Shown here: positions 16,071 through 23,624 of the stretch, piece by piece | Layout of the letters: each line of letters starts with the position of its first letter | Numbering within the stretch: position 1 is the first letter of the stretch | From: UBA6120 sp964495145 | Lineage (GTDB): Bacteria > Bacillota_I > Bacilli_A > RFN20 > CAG-826 | Length of the DNA: 64,000 bases | Assembly: GCA_964495145.1 (NCBI GenBank) | Contig: CAZBUP010000001.1 | Span: 1 to 64,000 of the forward strand | Reading direction: 5' to 3' | Notes under the pieces: model-generated | Seen by the model: only the letters and a program-made list of their open reading frames with translations | The model's database searches: none | Told to the model about the DNA's origin: nothing | Made by a program: the position numbers and the translations under genes

Positions 16071-16946
16071 ATGGAACCATTAATCATTTTGTTAGAAGCC
16101 AAACGGAAACAATTCATCAAGTTGTTCAAGACCACCAAACTGATCAACAACATCGTTTTGGTCATCATCATCCTCGGCATGGGGGCGGCTTTCCTCTGGC
16201 TCATGGAATTGAACATGAACCTGGCTTTGATCCTCGTCGGCGTCTTGATTGCGGCCTTATTCCTATATTCCCGATTCGCCAAGGCATTCTTAGGCAAGCA
16301 AGCCTACAAATACATCTTCGATTACTATCGGACTTTGGCTGACTACTATTACCGTGAACCGGATTTCCTTGAACGGGACATTCAAGAACAAGCCGGTTTC
16401 GACCTCGAGGAATTCCGTTCGCTCAAGGTTTTGAAAAACGAATACGGAATCGTCTCTCGGAACACGGTTTTCGCCCGATTCGATCAACGCCAGTTTTCGG
16501 CCAGCGATGCCGGCGTGCGCGTGAACAAGGACCAAAAGATCGACGTCGCCTTCTTCGGGCGCATCTTCAGAATCGAACTCGACCACGCCTTTGACGATCA
16601 CCTGATTATCCACCGCCGCCTCCGTAAGGAAGGACCGTGGCCCGAAGGTTTGGCCGATTTTAAGACAGTCGAAGAGCGAGACGATTACCTCGTCGTTTCC
16701 GAAAGCGGCAGCCTTGCTTCATCGATAAAGAAAGACTTGATCAAAAAGCTCCAATCTTTCGTATTGGACGATTATTTGTCGGACGTCACCCTCGTGATTG
16801 CCGGATCCCGGGCTTATCTACTCATGTCTTATGCCGACGCGGTCATGAACGTCGTTTATGAACAACCCGTCGACGCCGCCGCCATGAAACGCTTCGAAGA
16901 CGATCTCGAATCGATTAAAGATTTGATTACTTATCTTCCTAATTAA
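16071..16946 (+). CDS. DUF3137-like membrane protein
   Basis: About 291 residues. Two adjacent hydrophobic segments near the N-terminus (NNIVLVIIILGMGAAFLWLM and ALILVGVLIAALFLYS) anchor a cytoplasmic domain of about 220 residues. The layout, the FFGRIFRIEL segment and the ending KDLITYLPN resemble DUF3137 proteins, a family without known function. ATG 16050 (abutting the thiT stop) and ATG 16071 are both possible; TATATT at 16056-16061 lies 9 bases before the second and no ribosome-binding site exists for either, so 16071 on a near-leaderless mRNA is preferred. The family assignment is from memory and uncertain. Confidence 0.6.
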   Translation: MEPLIILLEAKRKQFIKLFKTTKLINNIVLVIIILGMGAAFLWLMELNMNLALILVGVLIAALFLYSRFAKAFLGKQAYKYIFDYYRTLADYYYREPDFLERDIQEQAGFDLEEFRSLKVLKNEYGIVSRNTVFARFDQRQFSASDAGVRVNKDQKIDVAFFGRIFRIELDHAFDDHLIIHRRLRKEGPWPEGLADFKTVEERDDYLVVSESGSLASSIKKDLIKKLQSFVLDDYLSDVTLVIAGSRAYLLMSYADAVMNVVYEQPVDAAAMKRFEDDLESIKDLITYLPN

Positions 16947-16949
16947 CAA

Positions 16950-16978
16950 TTGGAAGCTTGCTCGAATATTGCTAGAAT
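16950..16978 (+). promoter_or_regulatory. Promoter for the Ntdp-type phosphatase gene
   Basis: TTGGAA (16950-16955), a 17-base spacer and TAGAAT (16973-16978) make a good sigma-70-type promoter just after the DUF3137-like gene. The transcript would begin near 16985 and include the perfect hairpin at 16993-17010. Confidence 0.5.
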
Positions 16979-16992
16979 ATCGGTGGACATTT

Positions 16993-17010
16993 GGTCGGGG
17001 CGACCCGACC
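16993..17010 (+). other. Perfect 7-bp hairpin in the leader of the Ntdp gene
   Basis: GGTCGGG (16993-16999) pairs with CCCGACC (17004-17010) around the tetraloop GCGA, a stable GNRA loop. TTGTTTAG follows, too few T for a good terminator. It lies between a promoter and a TTG start codon, so it could be a regulatory or stabilising leader element, or a weak terminator for the gene upstream. Confidence 0.55.
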
Positions 17011-17030
17011 TTGTTTAGAAACGAGTTCGT

Positions 17031-17552
17031 TTGCCGCATTGGATCAAGGTTCAAAGTTATAAGCATGACGGATCGTTGCATCGGTGTTGGGAATCCAATT
17101 TTCTGCTTGATGATAACGAGTCCTTTTTCATCACGGCCAGCACCCGGACCCGCGTGGTCGAAAGCGACGGGCGCCGCTGGTTTTCGAAAGAACCGGCCGT
17201 ATCCTTTTTCAGTAAAACCGATTGGTACAACGTCATCGCCATGATTAAGGACGGGGGCGTCATTTTCTACGTCAATTTGGCTTCGCCTACCTTGATGTCG
17301 GATGGCATGCTCCGCTACATCGACTACGATTTAGACTTCAAGCTGTTCCCCGATGGTTCCATCTTGACCCTCGACGAAGGCGAACACGAACGGCATAAGC
17401 GAAAATACCGATATCCGGATGACTTGGTCAACGTGATCGAACTGGCGACCAAAGACGTTTTGAAGCGCCTTGAAAAGCGGGTTTATCCTTTCGACGAGCG
17501 CCTAGTCAACGACCTATACCGACAATTTTTAGCGGTCCAAGACCATCAATAG
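17031..17552 (+). CDS. ntdp: Nucleoside tri-/diphosphate phosphatase, Ntdp/DUF402 family (YgaC-like)
   Basis: Family knowledge: DUF402 proteins such as B. subtilis YgaC hydrolyse nucleoside tri- and diphosphates with a divalent metal. The 173 residues follow YgaC closely: IKVQSYKHDGSLHRCWE, TRVVESDGRRWFSKEPAVSF, WYNVIAMIKDGG, NLASPTL, and the acidic metal-site region LRYIDYDLDFKLFPDG. The only possible start is TTG at 17031, because an in-frame TAG lies 15 bases upstream and no ATG or GTG intervenes. The ribosome-binding site is poor (GAG at 17023). Its last 24 bases overlap the convergent reductase gene. Confidence 0.88.
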   Translation: MPHWIKVQSYKHDGSLHRCWESNFLLDDNESFFITASTRTRVVESDGRRWFSKEPAVSFFSKTDWYNVIAMIKDGGVIFYVNLASPTLMSDGMLRYIDYDLDFKLFPDGSILTLDEGEHERHKRKYRYPDDLVNVIELATKDVLKRLEKRVYPFDERLVNDLYRQFLAVQDHQ

Positions 17553-18461
17553 ATTGTCTAGTTGGTCAAAGACCATCTTGACTTCGCCGATGCCGGCGTC
17601 GATGCGCCGTTTTTTGTTTTCATAATTGGCGACGTCGCCGACGGCGTAGACGCCGCGCAGACTGGTTTGTTGTTGCTGGTCGACGAAGAGACCGGGGCCA
17701 AACTTATCCAATCCGAAGGTGGCGCTGACCGGAATATGCCCGTAATTGACGAAAACATAGTCGACTTCGAGTCGCTCGACGATACCGGTTTCCATGTTGG
17801 ATATGTCAAGGATGGAAGCCAAACCCCCGTCTTGGTGAACGGCGACGGGCACATAAGGTGTTTTGATGACCAGGTTCTGGATGTCGGCGACCGAGTCAAG
17901 ATTGCCGCGGAATTCCCGGCGGCGATGGATTAAAGTCACAATCGGGGTGACCCGGCTGATGGCCCGGGCCCAGTCCAAAGCGGCGTCGCCTCCCCCGAGG
18001 ATGGCGACTTTTTTATTAGCCAATAAATCCAGGTGGTGCAAGGCGTAAATGATATTGCGGCAACCCTCGGCCCCATGGCACTCTAAAAGGCGCGGCATGT
18101 AGACGCCCAAACCGGTGGCGATGATGACGGCTCGGGCTTCGTAATGGGCTTGGGACGATTCTATGACGATTCGTCCTTCCTTAGCGGCGATCGCGGTCAC
18201 TTTTTCAGACAAATGGACCTTGATGCCAGGGTCTTTATCAAATTGGGACAAGAGCCATTTGATGTAGTTCTTGGCCAAAATCGAACGATGTCCGGAGATG
18301 TCGAGGATTTCCTTTTCGGGATACAGTTCCGTCAATTGACCCCCGAGTTTGTCTTGGCTTTCCAAGAGCAGGTAATCATATCCGCGCGTGGAAGCCATCC
18401 AGGCGGCATAGAGCCCGACCGGTCCCCCGCCGATGATAATCAAGTCATGACGTTCTTTCAT
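17529..18461 (-). CDS. Ferredoxin/flavodoxin-NADP+ reductase, type 2 (YumC-like)
   Basis: A flavoprotein that moves electrons between NADPH and ferredoxin or flavodoxin. The 310 residues show the FAD Rossmann motif IIIGGGPVGLYAA, the segment LLLESQDKLGGQLTELYPEK typical of FNR2 enzymes, a second dinucleotide motif VAILGGGDAALDWA and the C-terminal VYAVGDVANYENK. The redox CxxC of thioredoxin reductase is absent, which separates it from that family. The start is ATG 18461; upstream codons in frame run through a TATAAT box (18474-18469) that lies 7 bases from the ATG with no ribosome-binding site. It converges on and overlaps the Ntdp gene by 24 bases. Confidence 0.9.
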   Translation of the reverse strand: MKERHDLIIIGGGPVGLYAAWMASTRGYDYLLLESQDKLGGQLTELYPEKEILDISGHRSILAKNYIKWLLSQFDKDPGIKVHLSEKVTAIAAKEGRIVIESSQAHYEARAVIIATGLGVYMPRLLECHGAEGCRNIIYALHHLDLLANKKVAILGGGDAALDWARAISRVTPIVTLIHRRREFRGNLDSVADIQNLVIKTPYVPVAVHQDGGLASILDISNMETGIVERLEVDYVFVNYGHIPVSATFGLDKFGPGLFVDQQQQTSLRGVYAVGDVANYENKKRRIDAGIGEVKMVFDQLDNLLMVLDR

Positions 18462-18468
18462 AGGGATG

Positions 18469-18474
18469 ATTATA
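18469..18474 (-). promoter_or_regulatory. -10 box of the ferredoxin-NADP reductase gene
   Basis: TATAAT on the minus strand, 7 bases from ATG 18461, with TTGTAT at an 18-base spacing as a possible -35. It predicts a transcript starting at the start codon. Confidence 0.55.
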
Positions 18475-18551
18475 GCAATAAACGGCAAAGGGATACAAAG
18501 AAAGCCGCTTGATGAGAATTTCTCATCGTCATACCCTAACAAATGCAGTCA

Positions 18552-18560
18552 TGATAGAAT
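18552..18560 (+). promoter_or_regulatory. Extended -10 promoter of the t6A operon
   Basis: TGATAGAAT fits TGnTATAAT with one mismatch. ATG 18577 follows 16 bases later, leaving a leader of only about 10 bases and no Shine-Dalgarno site. Confidence 0.45.
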
Positions 18561-18576
18561 ATCATCGTCATAAAAC

Positions 18577-19041
18577 ATGGAACGCGTCTTTATTTCTAAA
18601 AATCCCGACGTCACCACCGCCATTGGCTCGCGCTTGGCCTCTTTTCTCATTCCGGGAGCCGTTATTGCCCTATCGGGCGACCTCGGCGCCGGAAAAACCA
18701 CGCTGACCGGGGGCATCGCCCAAGGGTTGGGCGTCAAGGAACACGTCATCAGCCCGACGTTCAACATCCTGAGGGAGTATCGCTCCGGCCGAATGCCGCT
18801 CTTCCATATCGACGCTTATCGGCTCGAAGACGGCAATGCCGACATCGGCCTTGAAGAATACATCGACGACGGCGGCGTGTCGGTCGTCGAATGGCCGCAG
18901 TTCGTCGCTTCGTTCATTCCATCGGGAGCATTAAGCATTTCGATCCATGACGAAGGACCCCACACCCGGCGGCTGGTCATGAAGACCGCCAACGAACACT
19001 ATCGCCCGTATTTCGATGCTTTGGAGGAATGGCTTAGATGA
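18577..19041 (+). CDS. tsaE: tRNA t6A biosynthesis ATPase TsaE
   Basis: ATPase subunit of the TsaB-TsaD-TsaE complex that installs threonylcarbamoyl on adenosine 37 of ANN-decoding tRNAs. The 154 residues contain Walker A GDLGAGKTT, followed by SPTFNILREY, the HIDAYRLED segment and VVEWPQF, all characteristic of TsaE. It heads an operon whose genes overlap by 4 bases each (tsaE-tsaB-rimI-tsaD). The partner tsaC/Sua5 is not in this window. Confidence 0.96.
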   Translation: MERVFISKNPDVTTAIGSRLASFLIPGAVIALSGDLGAGKTTLTGGIAQGLGVKEHVISPTFNILREYRSGRMPLFHIDAYRLEDGNADIGLEEYIDDGGVSVVEWPQFVASFIPSGALSISIHDEGPHTRRLVMKTANEHYRPYFDALEEWLR

Positions 19042-19628
19042 TCCGCCTATTGCTTGATTCATCCGGCAGCCATCTGTCCGTCGGCTTGGCCCATCAAAAC
19101 CGCGTCATCGCCACGACCCGGTATTATGCTTGGCAGCGCCAAAGCGAAAAGATGGTCCCCGAAATCGTTTCGCTATTAAAACAGTTCGGTTTTTCGTTTT
19201 TCGATCTCGAAGCCGTCATCGTTGCCGTCGGACCGGGTTCCTACACCGGGGTCCGCATCGCTTTAACCATTGCAAAAATCATCGGTTATGCCTTGAAAAT
19301 CCCAGTTTTTCCCGTTAGTTCGCTGGCCATCCTCATCTGCGGCCTCGAACCGACCATCTGCCTCATTAACGCCCGGAGCGAACGATCATACGTCGGCGTC
19401 TACCAGGGCCATCAGGTGCTTCTAAGCGACCGCGTCATGACGAATGACGAAGTCCGTGGCTATATCAAAGAACATCCGGGTTATCGCCTTGGTGGCGAAA
19501 TCGCCTATTTGAATCTCGAAGGGTCGACCAACGACCTTTTCGTCAACCTTCTCGCCTTGGCGGTGGGAATGGAACCCATCGGCGACATCCACGCCTTGAA
19601 ACCGATTTATCTCAAGGAGACGTTATGA
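19038..19628 (+). CDS. tsaB: tRNA t6A biosynthesis protein TsaB
   Basis: A catalytically inactive paralogue of TsaD that scaffolds the t6A complex. The 196 residues start IRLLLDSSGSHLSVGL (ASKHA phosphate-1 strand) and contain the TsaB hallmark VAVGPGSYTGVRIAL and the SSLAIL segment. It lacks the TsaD metal-binding histidines, as expected. ATG overlaps the tsaE stop (ATGA). Confidence 0.95.
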   Translation: MIRLLLDSSGSHLSVGLAHQNRVIATTRYYAWQRQSEKMVPEIVSLLKQFGFSFFDLEAVIVAVGPGSYTGVRIALTIAKIIGYALKIPVFPVSSLAILICGLEPTICLINARSERSYVGVYQGHQVLLSDRVMTNDEVRGYIKEHPGYRLGGEIAYLNLEGSTNDLFVNLLALAVGMEPIGDIHALKPIYLKETL

Positions 19629-20059
19629 GAATCCGGCCGATGCGCGACAACGACCTCGCCCAAGTCCTAGACTTGGAAAACACCTCGTTTAAACAACCGT
19701 GGACTCCCGAGCATTTTCACCGGGAACTCCACGATAACCCGTATGCGCTCCTGTTCGTGGCCGAACAAGAGGGCGTGTTTCTGGGTTTTATCGACTTTTG
19801 GATCATGTTCGAACAAGCGACCGTCAACCAAATCGCCGTGGTCGGAAACTATCGCCGCCGGGGTGTCGGATCCATCCTCTTGGAAGACGCCGTCAAGCGC
19901 GCCCAAGCGGCCGGGGTGAATCAAATGAGTCTCGAGGTGCGCGTCAGCAATCAAAGCGCTTATGAATTCTACTTGCGGCACGGCTTTCAAAACCTACTCA
20001 AGAAAACACAGTATTATCAAGACGGCGAAGACGCCTATTTCATGGTGAAGCCATTATGA
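19625..20059 (+). CDS. rimI: Ribosomal-protein-alanine N-acetyltransferase RimI-like (GNAT)
   Basis: A GNAT acetyltransferase of 144 residues. The acetyl-CoA-binding loop is IAVVGNYRRRGVGSILLEDA (Q/RxxGxG/A form), and the C-terminal motif EVRVSNQSAYEFYLRHGFQ is typical of RimI. Family knowledge: RimI acetylates the N-terminus of S18 in E. coli; in Firmicutes operons it sits between tsaB and tsaD, exactly as here. It overlaps both neighbours by 4 bases. Confidence 0.93.
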   Translation: MRIRPMRDNDLAQVLDLENTSFKQPWTPEHFHRELHDNPYALLFVAEQEGVFLGFIDFWIMFEQATVNQIAVVGNYRRRGVGSILLEDAVKRAQAAGVNQMSLEVRVSNQSAYEFYLRHGFQNLLKKTQYYQDGEDAYFMVKPL

Positions 20060-21075
20060 GCGAACCCATCATTCTCGGCATCGAATCCAGCTGCGACGAA
20101 ACCGGGGTGGCCATCATCCAAGGCACCCGTCTTTTGTCCAATGCCGTGTCCACCCAAATCGCCATCCATCAAAAATACGGCGGGGTCATGCCCGAAATGG
20201 CTTCGCGGCTCCATACCGAGAACATCACCATGGTGCTCGAAGAAGCCTTAGCGGCCGCCAAATTGACGCTGAATGAAGTCACCGCTATCGCCGTGACCCG
20301 GGGACCCGGGTTGATCGGAGCCCTCCACGTCGGGCTTCAAGCCGCTAAAACATTGGCGGCCATATACGACAAACCATTGATTCCGGTCCATCATCTGGCC
20401 GCCCATATTTATGCCAACGAATTCGTGAAGCCGCTCATGTTCCCGCTTCTGGCCATCGTCGTCAGCGGCGGCAACACCGAATTGGTCTACATGGAAGATC
20501 ATCTGCGCTTTCAAATCATCGGGGAAACGCGCGACGACGCCGTCGGGGAATGCTACGACAAAGTCGCCCGCGTACTGGGCTTGCCTTATCCGGGCGGGCT
20601 GCCGATTGATAAATTGGCCCAAACCGGTCAGCCGACTTACAAATTGCCGCGTCCATTGCATGACCATAGCCTCGATCTCTCGTATTCGGGACTGAAGACC
20701 GCCATCATCAATTTGGTGCATCACGCCGAACAAGTCCAAGAACCGCTCGCGTTGGCCGATTTATGTGCTTCGTTCCAGCAAACGGCCATCGGCATGATCA
20801 TCGACAAGAGTCAAATGGCCATTGACCGGTATCCCGTCAAGCAAATCGTCTTGGCCGGCGGCGTCAGCGCCAATAGCCTGCTCCGCCAACGGATCAAGGA
20901 AGTGGCCGAAAGCCGTCACCTCGACGTCATCATCCCGCCGATGTGGGCTTGCACCGACAACGCCGCCATGATTGCCATGCTGGGCCGACGGCTGTATGAG
21001 CAAGGGATTATCGCCTCGCTTGACATCGGGGCCGATCCCGGGTGGTCGATCGAAAAGATCGCCGACTTCGAGTAA
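20056..21075 (+). CDS. tsaD: tRNA N6-adenosine threonylcarbamoyltransferase TsaD
   Basis: Transfers the threonylcarbamoyl group from TC-AMP to A37 of tRNA. The 339 residues include ILGIESSCDETGVAI at the N-terminus, RGPGLIGALHVG, the Fe/Zn-binding HLAAH motif (113-117), VSGGNTELVY, a Gly-rich LPYPGGLPIDKLA and the C-terminal GGVSANSLLRQR with the last metal Asp in CTDNAAMIA. Length is standard. It is last in the operon; no hairpin terminator is evident before the asnS promoter. Confidence 0.97.
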   Translation: MSEPIILGIESSCDETGVAIIQGTRLLSNAVSTQIAIHQKYGGVMPEMASRLHTENITMVLEEALAAAKLTLNEVTAIAVTRGPGLIGALHVGLQAAKTLAAIYDKPLIPVHHLAAHIYANEFVKPLMFPLLAIVVSGGNTELVYMEDHLRFQIIGETRDDAVGECYDKVARVLGLPYPGGLPIDKLAQTGQPTYKLPRPLHDHSLDLSYSGLKTAIINLVHHAEQVQEPLALADLCASFQQTAIGMIIDKSQMAIDRYPVKQIVLAGGVSANSLLRQRIKEVAESRHLDVIIPPMWACTDNAAMIAMLGRRLYEQGIIASLDIGADPGWSIEKIADFE

Positions 21076-21112
21076 TTGCCCGAAAAACCAATAAAAAAAC
21101 CAAATGATGTAA

Positions 21113-21118
21113 TATAAT
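21113..21118 (+). promoter_or_regulatory. -10 box of asnS
   Basis: TATAAT lies 28 bases before ATG 21146, leaving a leader of about 20 bases with a GAGGA ribosome-binding site. The upstream sequence is A-rich without a clear -35. Confidence 0.45.
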
Positions 21119-21145
21119 GATGAATATCTTAGCGAGGATTTTCTT

Positions 21146-22534
21146 ATGGCCCTACCGATGACGATGTCGCATCTATTGGAAGCGATGCGAAACCACACCT
21201 TGAAGACAAGCACGGATGAAGACCGTTTGTCTCTTTCGGGCTGGGTGCGCACCAACCGCAACAACGGCAGTGTCGGCTTCATTGAGCTCAACGACGGCAC
21301 CGCCTTCAAAAACATCCAACTCGTTTACAACCGGGAACACAATCCCGATTTTGACGCTTTATCCAAATACGGTATCGGAACGGCCCTCGCCGTCATCGGC
21401 CGTTTGGTCTTGACTCCCGAGATGAAACAGCCGTTTGAAGTCCATGTCTTAACCCATGAATTGGTTGGGGGCTGCGCCGAGGATTATCCGCTTCAAAAGA
21501 AACGCCATAGTTTCGAATATTTGCGGGACATCGCCCATTTGCGGCCGCGCACCAACACCTTCACGGCCTTGAACCGGGTTCGCAGCGTCCTGTCGATGGC
21601 CATCCACGAATTCTTCCAAGGCCAAGGCTTCCTATACATCCATACTCCGATCATCACTGGCAACGATGCCGAGGGAGCCGGCCAAGTCTTTAAGGTCATG
21701 GTCGACGAGAAGAAGCCAAACGCTTTCTTCGGAAAGCCGGGGGTTTTGACCGTCAGCGGCCAACTCCACGTCGAGCCGTTTGCCTTAGCTTTCCGCAACG
21801 TTTATACGTTCGGGCCGACTTTCCGGGCCGAATACAGCAACACCCCGCGCCATTCCTGCGAATTTTGGATGATCGAGCCGGAAATGGCGTTTGCCGATTT
21901 ATCTGACGACATGGCCGTGATTGAAGCCTGCATCAAATATTGCATCGACTACGTGATGGCGCGCTGCCCCGACGAAATGGAGTTTTTCAACGCCATGATC
22001 GACCCGACCCTCGCTTCGCGGCTCCAAGCTCTCCTAGCGGCCTCTTTCAGCAAGATGACGTACACCGAAGCCATCGTCCGGCTGCAAGACGCGGTCAAAA
22101 ACGGCCACATATTCGAAAACTCGGCCATTGAATGGGGCATGGACCTTCAAAGCGAGCATGAACGCTATCTAACCGAAAAAATCATCAATGGTCCCTTGTT
22201 CCTGACCGATTATCCCAAAGACATCAAAGCGTTTTACATGCGTCTCAACGACGACGGTAAGACCGTGGCCGCTTGCGACTTATTGGTACCTCAGGTTGGG
22301 GAACTGGTCGGCGGTTCGCAACGGGAAGAGCGCCTTGACCTTCTGACCGCCCGCATGGAAGCCCTAGGCAACCGTGAAGGGCTTGAATGGTATTTGGACT
22401 TGCGCCGTTACGGCGGCGTGCCCCATTCGGGCTTCGGTATCGGTTTTGACCGCCTGTTGATGTATTTGACCGGCATCACCAACATCCGCGACACGCAACC
22501 TTATCCGCGCAACCCCGGATCGTTGAAATACTAG
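21146..22534 (+). CDS. asnS: Asparaginyl-tRNA synthetase
   Basis: A class IIb synthetase that charges tRNA-Asn. The 462 residues have the N-terminal OB anticodon-binding domain (LSLSGWVRTNRNNGSVGFIE) and the class II core: motif 1 FFQGQGFLYIHTPIIT, motif 2 FRAEYSNTPRHSCEFWMIE and motif 3 GFGIGFDRLLMYLTGI. The short insert and motif-2 sequence fit AsnS rather than AspS. Because gatCAB is also present (29-32 kb), that complex probably serves Gln-tRNA formation (and perhaps a mixed role). Start codons at 21146 and two inner ATGs are close together; the first has GAGGA about 9 bases upstream. Confidence 0.96.
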   Translation: MALPMTMSHLLEAMRNHTLKTSTDEDRLSLSGWVRTNRNNGSVGFIELNDGTAFKNIQLVYNREHNPDFDALSKYGIGTALAVIGRLVLTPEMKQPFEVHVLTHELVGGCAEDYPLQKKRHSFEYLRDIAHLRPRTNTFTALNRVRSVLSMAIHEFFQGQGFLYIHTPIITGNDAEGAGQVFKVMVDEKKPNAFFGKPGVLTVSGQLHVEPFALAFRNVYTFGPTFRAEYSNTPRHSCEFWMIEPEMAFADLSDDMAVIEACIKYCIDYVMARCPDEMEFFNAMIDPTLASRLQALLAASFSKMTYTEAIVRLQDAVKNGHIFENSAIEWGMDLQSEHERYLTEKIINGPLFLTDYPKDIKAFYMRLNDDGKTVAACDLLVPQVGELVGGSQREERLDLLTARMEALGNREGLEWYLDLRRYGGVPHSGFGIGFDRLLMYLTGITNIRDTQPYPRNPGSLKY

Positions 22535-22541
22535 AGGGGCC

Positions 22542-22697
22542 ATGAGATACCATCCCGAACCGATTGAGGCTGAAACCTTGGAGCTTGAACGCCAAAAACG
22601 TTCGCAGCGGCGCATCAACGTCTTGCTGCTGATCATCGATATCGCCTTGCTGGGGCTCGTCATCTATGAACTGACGGCCCGCCTCATCGCTTTATAA
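22542..22697 (+). CDS. Small single-helix membrane protein (51 aa), unknown
   Basis: ATG 22542 has GAGGGG just upstream and lies 7 bases after asnS. The 51-residue product starts MRYHPEPIEAETLELERQ, continues with a very basic KRSQRRIN and then one hydrophobic helix (VLLLIIDIALLGLVIYEL), so it should be a cytoplasm-in, single-pass protein. The codon use matches its neighbours and a terminator follows its stop at once, which supports it as a real gene. No family is recognised. Confidence 0.6.
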   Translation: MRYHPEPIEAETLELERQKRSQRRINVLLLIIDIALLGLVIYELTARLIAL

Positions 22698-22700
22698 AAA

Positions 22701-22725
22701 AAGAAGGAGCCGAAGCTCCTTTTTT
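22701..22725. terminator. Bidirectional terminator between asnS unit and membrane-protein unit
   Basis: AGGAGC (22705-22710), loop CGAA, GCTCCT (22715-22720), then a T-run, with an A-run on the other side. It ends the asnS unit and, read on the minus strand, the membrane-protein operon whose stop codon touches the T-run. Confidence 0.85.
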
Positions 22726-23366
22726 CATGGGGTGATGTTGTCGAGGGTGTTGATGGCGTCGAGGCTCTTGATGAAGATGGTCCGACTTTTGCGGTAAATG
22801 CGCCAACTGCGGGCAATGAACGCCTGAGTGGCCACCAGCAGCCACACGGCGCTAATCAGGGCGAAACTGACGGCCACGTAGTTGGGCCAAGCCGCCAAAA
22901 CGAAATGCGGAGTGTTGATGACGGCCGGCCAATCGCTTGGCAGCGTCAGCCCAAAAAAGGTTGCCGTCGGAATGTGGGCCCAGTCGAAGACGAAGAACAA
23001 AGTCCCGAAGCCGCGGCCGGCATGGCTGAACATCTCGCCCAAGATGGCGCTGTCGCCCGAAAGGGTGATGTACAAATACATGAACAAGACGTCCAATCCC
23101 AAAATCAATATGGGAAAGAAGAATTGGGCGAAGACGAGCCGGTTGTTTTTCTTGGCGGCGATGCGCCGGAAATGCTTCTCGTCTTTGATGACTTTGGTGG
23201 TGACGAGATAGCTCATGCCTTCGTCGACTTTCCGGGCTTGGAAAGCCATGATTTTCTTGATGAGCCAACCGAGCAGGCCGACCAATGCCAAAACAGCGAC
23301 CAGCAGGACGAATAAAATGATCAGTAAGCGTTGTTCTTTTTCGCTGAGGCTGATGAGCGTATGCAT
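22725..23366 (-). CDS. Multi-pass membrane protein, unknown function
   Basis: A 213-residue protein with about four hydrophobic segments: 14-36 (LLIILFVLLVAVLALVGLLG), 79-102, an extracellular-facing region holding HAGRGFGTLFFVFDWAHIPT, then about 160-182 before a basic tail. Not recognised. It is the last gene of a three-gene minus-strand unit of membrane proteins, starting 1 base after the stop of the 78-residue gene. A basic, charged segment between helices 1 and 2 (KVIKDEKHFRRIAAKKNN) faces the cytoplasm by the positive-inside rule. Confidence 0.7.
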   Translation of the reverse strand: MHTLISLSEKEQRLLIILFVLLVAVLALVGLLGWLIKKIMAFQARKVDEGMSYLVTTKVIKDEKHFRRIAAKKNNRLVFAQFFFPILILGLDVLFMYLYITLSGDSAILGEMFSHAGRGFGTLFFVFDWAHIPTATFFGLTLPSDWPAVINTPHFVLAAWPNYVAVSFALISAVWLLVATQAFIARSWRIYRKSRTIFIKSLDAINTLDNITP

Positions 23367-23367
23367 A

Positions 23368-23604
23368 TCATTGTTCTCCGGCCGGCGTCGATTTGATCGT
23401 GCCGAGGACCTTCTTGGCTTGGATGTCTTCCGGATAATCCGAGAAGATGGTGCGCCCGGTGAAGAACAATAGAATCGATTTCAAGAACAAAAGGACGAAC
23501 ACCAGCAACCCATAAACCAAAAAAAGTCCGACGATGACGGCAATCAGGGGGCTGATGACGATGTAAAGCAGACCGGATAAGATGATTTTGAAAAATTGGA
23601 TCAT
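23368..23604 (-). CDS. Small membrane protein (78 aa), unknown function
   Basis: Almost wholly hydrophobic from residues 5 to 50, likely two helices (LSGLLYIVISPLIAVIVGLF and VFVLLFLKSILLFFTG), with a short polar C-terminal tail (DYPEDIQAKKVLGTIKSTPA) on the cytoplasmic side. No family recognised. The middle gene of the unit; GGCC-rich sequence before its ATG gives only a weak ribosome-binding site. Possibly a subunit of a complex with its neighbours, which is inference from spacing alone. Confidence 0.6.
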   Translation of the reverse strand: MIQFFKIILSGLLYIVISPLIAVIVGLFLVYGLLVFVLLFLKSILLFFTGRTIFSDYPEDIQAKKVLGTIKSTPAGEQ

Positions 23605-23624
23605 AAGGGCCTCGTGGTTTTATT

